Shown: positions 38,891 through 56,908, counted from the first letter of the stretch. The stretch: 64,000 bases of DNA from Motacilla alba alba (GCF_015832195.1 NC_052046.1:19646161-19710160); one strand, 5' to 3'. Notes: a model not told the origin generated them from the letters alone. Made by a program: numbers and translations.

Positions 38891-39889
38891 TCCTGTTATG
38901 CTTCCTCCCAGGCTCTTGTGCACTTACTCATTGGCAGGGCATGAGACACTAATATGTCCTTGATTTGGGGTAAGCACTAACTAGTAACAACCAAAGCATG
39001 TTATCAACATTTTTCCCTTACTATGCCAAAAGCACAGCAGTATACTGGCTGCTAGGAAGAAAGATGACTATCTGAGTCAGAGCCATACCAGGACATACCT
39101 GAGCTGAATCTTGTTTGCTTACATGTCAAAAATGTAATGAAATTTGTACTGAACACAGAGGGCCTGCAAAATTTTATGAAGAGGTATTCTGAGAGTAACT
39201 TTGAGAAGCAGTTTTAGAAGTTTATCAAAACTGCCTGCAAAATTGTTCGGTTGTCTCCAAAGAAGACTAAATGCACAAAAATATGTCAAATTATATTCAG
39301 TTTTACAAAACTACTAAAAAACCCACAAACATATAAGATAGTGAACTATTCCTGCAAAGTGTTTAGAAGTTATGAACTCATGGGACAGGTAGAAATGTTG
39401 TTGTCAGGAACTGAATGAAAACCATCACTTATGGAGTATTAGTAAAAGAAAAATTTGCCAGAGGACAGCAAATATGGTCCTGTTATACGTTGATATCTTG
39501 TTCTCATTTGAATAGAGTTTGCATCGCTGCTTAATCTTTCTTAAATATGAGAACTGGAGGGGGTTGGTATGGGCTATGGGAGGGACTAGCAGATGCTGGA
39601 TTCGCAGGAGTTGGTAGATTATAATTGTTTCATTTTGAGGATTTTTTGCACTTTAAAAGGGATATTGCTGTGCTGTGCTATGTAACTAAATTTTTCTTCA
39701 TGAATGGTGAATGAAAACTTTTCCCTTCTCTCCTTATAAGACTTACTGAAAGACTTACTGGGGAAAGCTGGAGTTTTTTTAAATCTTCTGAAGTATTTTT
39801 GCTTTTCTGGGGCATTCTTCAGTCTCCTTACTACTTACGGTACTTGCAGTTAGCTTACCACTTTTGTATGAAGTACACTAGTGAATCAG

Positions 39890-40110
39890 ATGTGTGGTTC
39901 ATCTAGCCCAGTAACTAGGGGCTATTTAGGGAAACATGTCAGCTTTTTCTCTTTCCAAAGTCTTTGCCTTCCTCCATTTTGCAGAATTATATCTATAGGA
40001 TGTTAGAAGTACAACTTTCCCTAGTTCTAGCAATTTATAGACCAGTTGTCTGTGGGTTTACTGAATACCTTTTTGACCAGACTTATACTGCCTGACTCTT
40101 GCAGACACAA
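39890..40110 (-). mobile_element. Old CR1-like fragment
   Basis: TGGTTCATCTAGCCCAGTA, then GGGTTTACTGAATACCTTT and TTGACCAGACTTATACTG, fit an ancient CR1 of the type shared by birds and other amniotes. Strongly diverged. Confidence 0.45.
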
Positions 40111-40628
40111 GATCGAGAAGTTCCATGCTGTCTGCAAAAATACACTACCACTTTCATCTGTCTGTAACCTATGCCTGAAGAGACCACTCCCAGCTTTAGT
40201 GTTGCAGCGTTTGGTCATTAATAGTTTTCACTCATTTTGTCCTTTATGATTCTAAAGCTCAAGCAACGCCACCCTCTGTGTTCTTCTTAAAAGTGAGCAG
40301 TCATTACCTGCTTAATATCCTCTTTCTCTTTGTTTTCTTAGTTGTCCTTCCCTTAACCTCCTCTAATTCCACTACATATTTTTTGTGGTGTGCTGTAGTA
40401 CTTGAGATGTGGATGTACCAAAGTCTTACTTGTATTTGAAAAGGGTACTTGCTTTTAAGTTTCAACAGCTTTTTTTGTCATTGCAGGTGCATGTTTAGGC
40501 AGTGATGTTTTGAGAGAGCTATGTCAACTAAGAATCTCTAAAGCTGTAACTTCTAGTTCCAGATTCAGCATAATAAAGCTGTAATTAAGATTGGTTTTCT
40601 CTGGACGTGTTATCTTTCCTTTAACACT

Positions 40629-41675
40629 TGTCTTGGATTGAAAGACAAGTGTCTGCTAAGGAAAGCAAGAGCCTCCCTTAGAATGGAAAATATAACTCAC
40701 TTCCCTCTGGATTATTATAACTTTGAAATTAAGGGGCTTTCAGGCAAAGAGATGAGAAAAGGAATAACAATTCTTTACTAGTGTGTGTATGTATAACAAG
40801 GCAAAGAAACAACAACAACGGCAGCAACAACAAACAAAACCAGAAAACCCAATAAAGTCTCTTGGCGCTCTTTAAGCGCTTCCCCTTCGGTGCAGTTCCG
40901 TTCACAGCCGGCAGGGGCGCTGCTGGCTCCTGGCAGGGCAGGGGGTGCCATGACTCACCCGCGGCTGCAGGGGGCGCTGTGCCGCGGCTCCAGCCGCCTC
41001 CCTCACGCGGTAATGGCAGACGCAGGCAGCGGAAGGAATGGGAAGTGGCTTCCTTTACAAACCCCCAGTGGTAGCCTATCCCAGTGCTCATCCGGATAGC
41101 AAAAGGAGCTGCAGCAGGAGCCTCGGAGTGGTGACTGGAACACAGGGCGGGCTCACCATGGGCAGCAAACAAGAGGCAGCAGAAACTCGGCAGTTGCAGC
41201 TGGAAACACAGGGCATCCCGGCAGCCACTGTGTGGCTACAGTGTAGCGAAAAACTGGGAGCAGCAGCAGGGAACTGGTTAGAGGTAGCCTGACTCCCGAA
41301 CTGGGCCGGAAGAAGGGCTTGGGGGTCCCAGGATTTCCCCTGAGGCACCCCAGCAGGTGGAGAAGGATCCTTTTTTTCAGTGAGGCCAGGTGCCAATAAC
41401 GTCCCAGTTCAGTGGTTGCTCTCATGTGTAAAGGCTCACCCACAGCCCAAGAAGCAGGGCCGGGCTGGGCTCCGGCAGCCGTAGCTTGACCGCAGCTTGA
41501 CCGTCCTTTTTCTCCCAGCCCAATTCTCACTCCCGCTTGGAGAGAAAGTAGTTACTTCTTTTGTCTTTCTTAAGTACTGATCGTTATTGTTTCTTAGCAA
41601 CAAAAATGGGAGAAAATTCCTTTAGAAGAATTCCTTTAGAAAGAAAACAAAAGCAAGAAATCCTAAACCCCAACA
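40629..41675. mobile_element. Solo LTR of an endogenous retrovirus in intron 1
   Basis: The stretch begins TGTCTTGGATTGAAAGACAA and ends CTAAACCCCAACA, so it has TG and CA ends. The opening is like an ERV LTR that I recall as abundant in passerines. Its middle (40860-41520) is rich in G, C and CpG. No clear target-site duplication is visible (ACACT before, GTGTT after) and no retroviral genes are next to it. Orientation is not settled: AATAAA is present on the + strand at about 40849, but the end structure would also fit the minus strand. Confidence 0.65.
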
Positions 41676-42692
41676 GTGTTGAAGCTCATCTTCCACTTTT
41701 TTCTGTACTCCCTATGTTTGGGATGACTCTTTTGGAGTCCTCTAACTAGCCAAAAAGTTGTCTTGACAAAGGATCAGATGGCAAATTCAGTGTAATGTAG
41801 TGTTACTAAACACCAGGCTCAAGATGTTCTGTAAGTTTGTAGCTAATGTTGTCAAAGGTCTATATAATAAAACAAAACATGTTTCTCTTTCCAGATGCCC
41901 TACTTCATTACTTGTTTGCATGCAATCTCCTTGTACTGAGGATTAAAATTTTTCACAATTTGCACTGTTTTGGCTGTGAGTTTATCTTGCACCTCATTTT
42001 AGTCAAGTGTCCTGGTACAATGATAATACTCGATGTACATGTACTAGTTCACTTTCAGACTCCCATCTGGAGTGAACCAGATGACCTGCCTCCTACAGAA
42101 AACCTGAACTTCTGTGTGTGATTCTTGAGGAGAGGCCTGAATTGCATCATTTTTTCTGTCAGTGCTCGGACAGTCTTTTATTTTAGTAAGCATCACACTT
42201 TCGTATTCTTGTGCATGTGCGCAGGCATGCAGCACACGCACCTGTTCATGATCTTAAAGGCATCATCATAGGAGATTCCAATGCAGTTTTTTCAATTTTG
42301 TGTAGGTCAAGGTGAATTAAGAGGTCTTGATACTCTATATGTATCCATATATATACCATTTGGGACCATGGATGCATCTGTAACAAGGATTCAGTTCATA
42401 CAGTAAATGGACGTTGGGCACACATCTTCTGATCATATTTACTTCCTTTTGCTGTGCTTTAGTTGGCACAAAATTCCTTTTGGATGAAATGTAACTGGAG
42501 GGTGCGTGCAAGAGAAGTGCATGATGCACGCTGGCAAAGGGTATTCAGACTGTGGTGCTAGACCAGTCCTGTGAAAACACACAGTATGAACGACTGATCC
42601 CAAACACCACCAGCTTTGCTCTGCACACCTCTCTGTGCCTGTTGCAGCAGTGTGCTACTTGCTACCGCAGGCACAGCTGAGACCTGAGCTGT

Positions 42693-42740
42693 GCACTAAG
42701 TGCTGTACATCCAAGCTGAGCACTAAGTGCTGTACATCCA
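42693..42740. repeat. 27-bp tandem duplication
   Basis: GCACTAAGTGCTGTACATCC occurs at 42693 and again at 42720, with GAGCT-type sequence before both. Copies are nearly identical, so the duplication is probably recent. Confidence 0.9.
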
Positions 42741-43703
42741 TGTAATATGCCATGAAAGATGCTGGTTCAGGCAGCTGTCAACATGAGCCAACCCCATACC
42801 AGTTGTCTTAGGTTTTCTGTCCGCAGTGTGGTCTGAAAGAAAGGCACAGAAGGGATTTTCAGGACATTTTCTCTTCCATCCTAGTACTGCTTGATGCTTG
42901 AGAATGAAGATGTTGGTCATGGGTTATGCCATGCTTCAGTAAGACCGTGACACAATCTACTTTGACAGCATCCTTGTCTGAGATCCTTCCCCTCTCCACA
43001 AAGAGAAAGACTGTTGTGGTACCCCAACAACAAAACCAGCATAAGTGAATATAAAGATTTTAGGCCATGGAGCAACTGGCCATCACATTAATATCAATTT
43101 CAGAGGAGATTACAGCTCATTGTGCTTGATCTTGTACTAAAGTAAATGGAAAAATTACAAATCAAATCATTCATACAGGAATGTACAGTACCTTGAGTAA
43201 AATTAGTAGCAAGCAGTGGAGGACAGATACTGAAGTGCTTCTAGTCTCTGTGTCCCAAACTAGTGTGATAGAGATTAAGCAGGTTAGCATGATGTTGGAT
43301 CTTGGAGCTGAGTGTGTGGTGACCTGAGTTTGGCTCTGCCGGAGCGTCAGGGTAGGAGATGCTTTATGCAGCACTGCCAGTATTGACCATTTTGTGATGG
43401 TAAGCCGTAAGTTTCTCCGAATTTAATAAACTGTTTAGTAGAGTATGAAAAATTACTCAGATGAAGTTTAACACAAGATAGGTAAGACGCTTAAGACAGG
43501 TGATGGCAGTGTACCTAGTAATTTTTAACTAACGACATAACTCCTGGGATCAGTTTTGGGACTGGATGACTAGTTTTTCCCATACATTAAAGTTATTAAG
43601 TCCTGGTCACAACACAGAAAGTAACATTGCTTTTGGGAAGCTTCATACTAGGGTGTGATTGTCATGTATCTGGAGATGTATGTTGTGCCAGAACGTTAAG
43701 AGG

Positions 43704-44016
43704 TGTGAGAAATGATACTCACTTTCAAAAAATTTAGAAGGTTTATTACAACCTTCTCAAAAATACAACAGAAGACTGAATAGAGAAGATAATACAGCAC
43801 CGGTAGCAAAGGATTCTATTGCCATGTGCTCCTCCGCAAAATGGATGTTCTGCCCTTTAATGTTTAGCCCCTCCCAAAGTCTACAGAACTCTTAGCATAT
43901 ACTTAATATTTTCCCTTTAATTGTGAGAGTCAACCATTGCATTACTCATCTATGACAGAGGTGTAGAGCAAAACAACTGGGGTAAAAGTGGTACAAACTG
44001 AACATCCTATTGCGAC
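43704..44016 (-). mobile_element. Short solo LTR of an endogenous retrovirus in intron 1
   Basis: The + strand reads TGTGAGAAATGATACTCAC at one end and CATCCTATTGCGACA at the other. On the minus strand it starts TGTCGCAATAGGATG and has a TATA-like AAGTATATGC and a polyadenylation AATAAA near 43745, in the order expected of an LTR. It is 313 bases and antisense to KIF2A. No certain target-site duplication is visible. Confidence 0.65.
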
Positions 44017-47000
44017 AGATTAGGAGATCATAAAATGTAAATGACGAGCGTAAATCCTTTGTATTCTCGCTGGTCACAAAGTAAGTGTGAACAGGGTGAA
44101 GTGCCAAGAGGAAAAGTAAGTGCCATTTCAGAATTGCTATTATTTGGGAATGAGTGCTCCTGTAGAAAGTGATCTGGAGCTTCTCTGAGATATTTAATCT
44201 CTTGGTTGATGGTGTTGGAAAAGCAGATACTCTTCAAAGAGTGAAACAGTTAGAGATAGTGCTTGTGCCAGTGTGTTTGTACAAGCCATGAAAGAGGGCA
44301 CAGTACTAAGTGACTGTGAACACATGAAATCTTTAAAAAAGTTTGTATATATTGACATCGAAGTGCAAACTTTCAAACATTTCAAAGTGAAATGTTTTTG
44401 GTTTATTGAAAATTTTCTAGGAGACTTACAACAGCATGTATTAGCATGACTCGAAGGCACTTTTTTCCAAATAATTTTTTCTGTGGGTAAGTTAGTAAGT
44501 TGAGAGCTCACCTACTCTTAAAAGTGATAGGATGCCTGGCATGGTACAGCTGAGATAACTTGATGGTAAGTGTCAAGATATCAGTGCATCTGTTGGCATA
44601 ATAATGGGACACTTTGTTATGAATTCAGCTGCCTTAGTAACATGTATCCTATTTAGTAACTTGTTCCTCTCTGACGCTGGCCCCTCCAGAGGCAATAGGT
44701 AGTCTAAACTTCCAATGCCACCATGGTCAGATGCTGTTGAAAACTTTTTGTGAAACCAGTGCTATTACTGCTATTGATTTCACTGGCAGTTGAAACTTCT
44801 GAAAGGAAATAAAGACAAGATGTTTTAAGCAGAGATTTTTAATATAAAATAATGCCCTTTGAAGTCTGCTTAAAGGGATATTAACACTACACCCAAAAGA
44901 GACTGGACCTGCCTTGAAGGGAGATAAACGAAGGGTTCCTGTAGATGGGGAAACCACAGATAACTTGTTTTGAGTGTAAAGGGAAACTTAAGAGGTCAGC
45001 CTGCAAAATGAAACATCAGCAGAAAAACGCACCAAATCACAATATGACAAGACTGGAGAGAGAAAATTATTAGAAAAGCAAAATCCATGACAGCAATGTA
45101 GGGTGCAACTCTTGGTAACTTTTTTAGGGGAGGTGCTTCAGTATGGATAACTAACAAGTTCTGCTAGGCTGAGCACAGTCAGTTGTGATTTAGTGGTTCA
45201 GGGTGGAGGGGATTGTTAGTGTTGGATGGATGGGAAATCACAAAGTCACTTACATCCTGTTTGCTGTATGAGGAACGTTAAATGTACTATTTGTATTTTG
45301 AAGCTAGACGTTATACACAGCTCAGTCACATGTCTGTGTGTTGTTTATTTCTCCCCTGCTCATTTCTTTGTGGACTGTCAGTAATATCTGTGAATTCTAT
45401 TTTTCTAAAGCACTATATTTGATTGGTACTTGCACAAAAATTACCTACATACCTAGCTTGGGATATTTCTGAGTTGGGTAGGTTTTTCTGTAGGGACAAA
45501 GATTAGGTTGGGTTTTAATTTGAAGCTGGAACATACAGGCAGAAGTGGGAAACTTGATTTGAGTAATATTACTTTCTCTTCTCAAAATCCCTGTCTGTTA
45601 CATTGTAGATGTTTACAGAGATGGTAAGATGTGGTTGTACCATATGTGTTGTATGAAGGACTTAAGCATTGCTGTGGTAATTTAGATAATACAACAAAGT
45701 GTGTTGGTAGCAGCTAGGGATGACTCACAAAAATAAATATTAAGATATCTATTTAATAAATTATATGTTATTTTTAGTATTTAAGAACTTGCTTTAGAAA
45801 TATTGTAGGGACTGTGCATGTTTAATGCTCTTTTGATGCTGTTGTAACACTGTAACTAAGGTAACAGACAAGACAATAGGGAAGGCTGGCAAAGCTGAAA
45901 TAAATCTGTATGATTAAGTAAAACAGAAGTGGGGTAAAAGTAGTAGGTATAATGAAAATAAACTATGATATCCACTGGTTTGTGGATAAATGAAACTTGA
46001 AACAAAATAAAATCAAATACATTTGGTGTTGTGGAGAAAGTAGCATCAGTCAGAACTAGCTGCTGGTTTTTCCTTGAGGGATGAGCAGCGGGACTGTCTG
46101 TGTAGTGCAGGGAGGGCTCTGACAAGTGATGATTTTTGTGAATAGGGACTTCCCCATAATTGACACTGATGGAGACACCAAGCCAGGAATTCTCTTTTTC
46201 CTTGGGATTCTTTCCTTAAAGTTTGCTACAGGCATTATTTAGTGATATTTTTTTGCCTCCTTGAGCTCTGTGAGAGCAGGAAAGCTCTTCCACCAGAGTT
46301 GCCAGGGCTGGAGCTTGTAGCACAGAAGATAATTTTCTGGACTACAGTCTGGTATGTACTGCTTCTGTATTGGTAGCCTCATGCTTCTCCTAAACGTATT
46401 TTTTTTTAATATATATTTAACTTGGAGTTTATATTACTTAAAAGAAAGCAAATAAAATTGTGCTTTTCACAATTTTAATTTTTGACTATTGGTTGATAGA
46501 GAATGAAGGTCAGTCATGTCCAAGTGTTTCTATATGAGGTAACATTCACATTAGTCACTCAGGAACATGAATAGGAGAATCATGGTAATTTCACAAATGT
46601 GTATTATAATCTTTTAAGGCATGAGTAGCTTCTGTTGCAGTGGTCATCCTCAGCAAGACTATAGTAGGTGTGAAATTGTAGTATATTTTTACATTCACCT
46701 AATCTGTTGATGCACTTAAAAAAGCTAAATGTTTGACTGATGGCCCACTGCCAGAGCTAATATAACACAGTAGTGCTCCTGAAGATGTGGCAAGTACAAG
46801 GGATGTAAGGTGAGCAAGCCCCTTAGCATTGCTACAGCCTGGTCCTGCTAAAAATAATTTCCTGTGTTTGGGCTGCCAGGACATAAACTATATGATGGTC
46901 ATAATGTAACACTGAGAGGTACAGTCCTCCTACTGTTTTTTGGAGGTGGAATGAGAGGATCGTAGTAGAAATTATTAACCTTTCTTCTCTGTAGCCCAAT

Positions 47001-47850
47001 CCAGAGCCTGTAATTTTAAATTATTACAGCTCAAAGCTGTTTCTAAAATTTCATAAAGCTTGTGCATGAGATGTGTGAGTACAACGTTTTTTGGGGCAGA
47101 CACTCTTCAGTTATGTGGGTGGGTGGGGAAATAGAGCTGTGGTCCAGCTCTATTTCTTGGGAAAATACAGAGGAGTTTGTCACATGTCAGCCACTGCTGT
47201 AGTTCAAACTGTAATTTAGACACCAACCCATATTTCAGACTGATAACTTATGTTTCTGAAAAATAGTAGGGAGATGAAAGGGCTGTGTGTTTATTACTCT
47301 GATTGATCTCTGCTTCAAAATTGTGGTGGTTTGGAGAAGCTTGGTGGGTAGAAAATGTTTTCTTTGCTTAGAGGTAAGGATCTAAGTACACTTGGTATTT
47401 GCAATGAGAGTTGGCAGTGCTACCTAGGCTAACGGTTAATTAAAATATTTGATTTATCTCTGGTTATTTGCTTTCACTGGTCTTCCTGAACCTTTCTGTG
47501 CACCACTAGCTGCCATAATAACTTTCACAATAGAGGAGATTTATATTATATGTCTGCAGATCAGATCAGTATGCTTGCTTCCTTCTGTTTGTCAAATGTT
47601 TGTCAGATGGCTAGGAAGGAAGGGAATGGGGACATGATGTTTTTCACTTGCTTGGAGTGAGAAAATTGTAATGTCTGTGTATTTAAGGTAATAATAAAGT
47701 GTTGGCATCACACATTTTTCTGTTGTACTGCTGTACTGGCAGCAGTATTTTCTGGTCACTAGAGATTAGCCAGATGTCACGTGCTGTATGACAGAACATA
47801 CTCACCCAAATAATTGCATTTTCAAATAACTTCTCCATTAGTTTTGAGAC

Positions 47851-48090
47851 TCATAGAATCATACATAGAGTATGCTGAGTTAGAAGGGACCTGCCAGGAT
47901 TACCTAGTCCCAAGTCCTGGCCCTGAACAGGACAAGAGTCATAGCATGTGCCTGAGAATATTGTCCAAACACATCTTAAAACTCAGACAGGCTTGTTACT
48001 GTGACAGGGAGCCCTGCAGAAATGGAACAACTTCCCAGAAAAAGAAGGTTTCTTGTGATCTGAATTCTAATCATGTGAGGAGAGGCACTA
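47851..48090 (-). mobile_element. CR1 LINE 3' end
   Basis: TCATAGAATCATACATAGAG, GAGTTAGAAGGGACCTGCC, ATGTGCCTGAGAATATTGTC and GACAGGCTTGTTACTGTGA are an antisense CR1 3' end. Confidence 0.88.
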
Positions 48091-49232
48091 GAAATTAAGG
48101 AAATGCCAAGTGAAGAGTTGTTGTATCAGCTCTACTTGTCTTGGTTTTAAGGTTCATCTTAAATTACTTGTTACTTCTTCAGCTTATAATGCTGGTTCAT
48201 GTTTACATGGACATGCTTACATATCAAATTTTGATACCAGCTCTTGAAAGTGCACCAGAAATTAGTGTTGTTGCATTGAAACACTCTCTGCTGATTGGCT
48301 CCTATGTTTTAGCATTTGTAGCTTGGTCTTGCTTTATATGCTAGACGAGGTTTATGCCAGCCTAATTGGTTGCTGGCATTCCTGAATTTCCCAGCTGCTG
48401 TATTCAGCTGTGTACTAGAAAAATATAATGGAATACTGTTTCCAGAGAGCAAGAGGCAATTGTAAAAATGTAAATGCTTTATCTTGTATTTCAGTAACAT
48501 CTAAACTTTTAGTAACACAAAGAATTTTTAGGAACAAATTGTATGAATACATTGCCAGTTTAAATGCTGTAGTGAACATTTTCTGTTTAAGCTCAGAATA
48601 TTTGGAAGATGGACATAAATTTTATTTTTGTTGGTATGTGGGTTTTTGTGGGGTTTTTTTCAGCCCTGACTTTCTTGGCTGGGGAAGGGATGAAATCTGG
48701 CACAGAGATGGAAGATTTATTGTGATTCTTTTGCTATGACATGCTGGCTTACTGTGTTTGCTAGAGTGTGGGGTATTTTCTGTTCATTCATCAGCCTGCT
48801 TTGATCTCTTCTCACTTGCTATGGCAAAGATGAAACCTTTTTAAAATATTACTTGTTCTCTGTCAGAAGTAACAGAGCACAGAAACACATAGAAGGACCT
48901 ATATGGTGGCTCTGTGACTATTTGCAGGCTGAATAGTCAGTGACAGTGTCACAGTTTTCAGCTGCAAATAGTGCTTTTCTTCAAAATTTTAAAAATTTGG
49001 TAACGTACTAAGTATTATTGGGATATTGTATTGAATATGTTTTACTAAACAGGTATTTTTCATACATTGTATTTTTTTGCAGACAGGTAAAATATGTTAT
49101 AAAAGAAGGGACTTATAAAATATGGATTAGACCCTGCTGCTTCAGCTAACAATAGTTCCCTGGCACAAGCAATCTTAGGAATGAGAGTTCATTAACACAA
49201 GAAACTATTTGTGGGTGAAAAACAAGGGCACC

Positions 49233-49474
49233 TGTAATAATAAGGGATCTGTCTCATGAGAATCAGTAGAAGAAGTATGTAAACTAATTAAAAATACAGA
49301 AGTTTGGTAGATATTCAGAATACCCTGTACTTACCAATGAACTAAGTGTAAGTGTATTGTCAACCAATAAGAGCCGACACAGTGCTTTCTGATAATCCTA
49401 TAAAATATGACCTGTACAATAAAGATTGGGCTTTTCCTGCATGAAGAATATGGAGTCTTGGCTGACTTATTACA
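49233..49474 (+). mobile_element. Compact 242-bp LTR-like element in intron 1
   Basis: TGTAATAA at the left end and TTATTACA at the right end are perfect 8-base inverted termini. Between them, in the right order, lie CAACCAATAAGAG (CCAAT box), CCTATAAAATATG (TATA box) and CAATAAAGATTG (polyadenylation signal). This is the structure of a small LTR in the same direction as KIF2A. The left border is inferred from the inverted termini, and no target-site duplication is visible. Confidence 0.6.
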
Positions 49475-49747
49475 ACAGGTTTTTTCCTGATTCTGAATTG
49501 ACAGCTGGGCCAGGCCTTAAAAAAGCAGCAGAAGATTATACCAACATAAGCTTAAATTCCCAGTTCCTAGAGTTTTTGTGTCCTTGCAGCCTGGTCTCAG
49601 CACACTCTTTGCAGAAGAGGCAGGAGTGGCATTAGTACAGGAAGACAACAGCTTGTGTTGCTACTTTGCTAAACAACGAGACAGCTCATTGAAACAGTCC
49701 TACAACAGTGTTTTTAAATTAAAGTCCCTAGAGGTTATTAAATGCTG

Positions 49748-49791
49748 AAATACTAATGGAGAGATGTATTCAAAATACTAATGGAGAGATG
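49748..49791. repeat. 25-bp tandem duplication
   Basis: AAATACTAATGGAGAGATG occurs at 49748 and at 49773. Confidence 0.9.
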
Positions 49792-51552
49792 ATGGTGAGA
49801 ATGGTGCTCAGGAAGCCCAAATGGAAGGGTTTGTTCAGAAAAAGCATGGGTCAGGGAAGTAAAAACAAGAGAATGCCAGAGGACAGAAACTAAGTGAAGC
49901 AAAAAGGGGAAGCTTTTTATTTAGAATGTTAAAAAACTACTTAACGTGCTTTAGTGTGGGAGCAACTGTTATGCTTTGGGCCAGGAGAAGAGTGGGGGTT
50001 GTAAATGCATGAGTAATGTGTGCTGCCAGTGAGGAGAGTGCTGCAGATGTGAAGGTGATGCTGCCCAGGGCTGCCGACTGCTCTGCAAGTTTCTGAGCGC
50101 TACACCTCACCTCACCTGCAGCTAGTCTCTTCTTCCACACACTGTGAGACAGTACAGGGATTTGCTGTTACCTTCTGTGATGCTTCCCTGTATTCTCCCT
50201 TCTTACTAAATCTTAACTAGAGGTGAATGTTTAGGCAGCCTTTGTAATAGAAGAAATATTAAAGGTATACATTGGTTACTCTCACTGTTAGCCAAGATAA
50301 TTTGGGATATCATTCAAGGTTTTTCTTTCTTTCTCTGCAGCACCTCTGCAGCACCTAGAAGGCTTAGACTGTAAAAACCCTTTATTTTTTTGTTTTTGGA
50401 AAACTGTCAAATTGTGACTGAAGTGGCTGAAACAAAAAGTTGAAACAATCAATGGAGCAGAAAAGTAAAGGGGATTTGTGGGGCAAACAGCTTTAAAAAA
50501 GAAGAAAAAGTGCAAGGCAGAGAAGGCCCAGACTGAAACATCTGTGTGATTGTGCTGCGTTTTACCCTGAGCAGGTGCCCAGCAGCAGCAGCATATGCAC
50601 AACTGCTCCGGGACGATCACTCATGCTTTGGGAGCTGCATGTGGTCTTAGGGAGTGGCTCGTGGCAGGTGGAGCAAAGGATTACTTCTTCATAGTATGGA
50701 CCTCATTACAGGAGGGTGTGCGAGGAGCAGTTGCTTTGCATTTATGCTCTTCAGAAACCTCAGTTCTTGGTACTTGAGGAGAAAGCATGTATGTGAAATC
50801 AATGTGACACTTGGGTCTTGATCCTTTTGTGTCAGTGCAAGGCTGTCCTGCTCTTCCTCTTGCTCTTCTGCACTATGCATAGGAAAGAGGCCATAAAAAT
50901 TGCAGTGTGCTATATATTTTAGAAGAAAAATCCTTATTCCTACTGAAAATTTACTGGTTTTATCTTACTCTGTGGGGGCTTGCTTCCTTTGGGTCCTGCA
51001 CTGGAGAAGTCAATGCAAAAGCATCTTAAGCTCAGCAGTTTGTGAAAGTAGCTCTTTTTAAACTAATGGTTTGTTGCAGGCAGTTTAATTTTAGTTGACT
51101 ATCATCTGATTGTTGCCTATTAAAAATGAGTATCAGAACATGATTTCAAAGGGCTTAATTTCAGTGTTGAGATGTCTGATGGTGTATCAGCTTAGAAGGG
51201 GGTAGGAACAAGCCTTTGTGAAGTGCACCTAAAGGGCCTTTAGGGCCTGTGGTAATCTTCTGGTATTGGAGTTTTCTGTTCTGAAGGGGAGAGAGTCTAA
51301 GGGGTGCGGCTTTCCTGAGAGATTCTGTTTACTTACCACTCAGTTTTCTGTTCATTGTGCTTTTCACTTGGATGCTGACTGTCCCATTAGAGCCTCCACT
51401 GGTGGATCAGGTCTGAGCCACTGTGTGGCCTACAATCACCTTCTATTTAACACCTCATTTTTTCCAACGATCTTCTTCCTACCTCTCTTTATATGACTAA
51501 GTGCAGGGGTGAAAATATATTCTGGAAATTTTTTCCATCAGGTAATAAATGA

Positions 51553-53473
<1,921 letters not shown>

Positions 53474-53528
53474 AGTCGACGAACTGTGTTACCTTCTAAG
53501 AATGACCCTCCTGCCAGAGATAATAGAG
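53474..53528 (+). CDS. KIF2A: KIF2A coding exon 4 (residues 94-111 and first base of 112)
   Basis: The acceptor is TTCTTTATAG|AGT and the donor AGAG|GTAAAA. This 55-base exon encodes SRRTVLPSKNDPPARDNR and one base of the next valine codon. It lies in the disordered basic linker. As I remember the mammalian protein, it reads NRRTVASIK here, so SRRTVLPSK shows that this linker tolerates change while the exons on both sides are nearly invariant. Phase 0 in, phase 1 out. Confidence 0.94.
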
Positions 53529-56410
<2,882 letters not shown>

Positions 56411-56908
56411 TGATAATCTTGAACATAAGTGTCAAGTTTCTCAAGATTTGACAAATATTTTGTTGTTTGGTAGGATTGCTCTCATAACTACTACTTTAGA
56501 TGGTTTTCCCGCTCTTTTTCTTCCTACAGAAATCATTGCTTTCAATTGCTGTCTTTCTGCATGTTCTTTAGAGAACAACTGCTGGTCATAGCTATTTCTC
56601 AGGGAAAATGTATTTTTGACAATAACCTTTTGACTTTTAGAGTGGTCTGTTATTCTACAGGAGGTAGACATATAACATTATACAACATTATGATAAATTG
56701 TTCATTATAATCTTTGATGCTTTATCGATCTTATTGAGGCTCAAATTTTAACAATGACTTCTAATGTTTATTTCTTTAAACTAGTCTGTACATTTCATCA
56801 TGAAATTTGTAATCTGTAATTTCATCATGCAAGCAGCTTGGTAGCCAGTTGTTAAAAACCTGTGTGAAACAAATGAAGTTGCTAATCCTTTGAGAAAGGA
56901 TTATATAT

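Noticed and set aside
40729..41530. ORFs of 102-147 codons on the minus strand
   Set aside because: They lie within the GC-rich LTR in intron 1; no gag, pol or env similarity is visible.
49426..49740. Possible retroviral coding remnant after the 242-base LTR
   Set aside because: Short translations in this part show no clear gag or pol motif, so I do not call a provirus.
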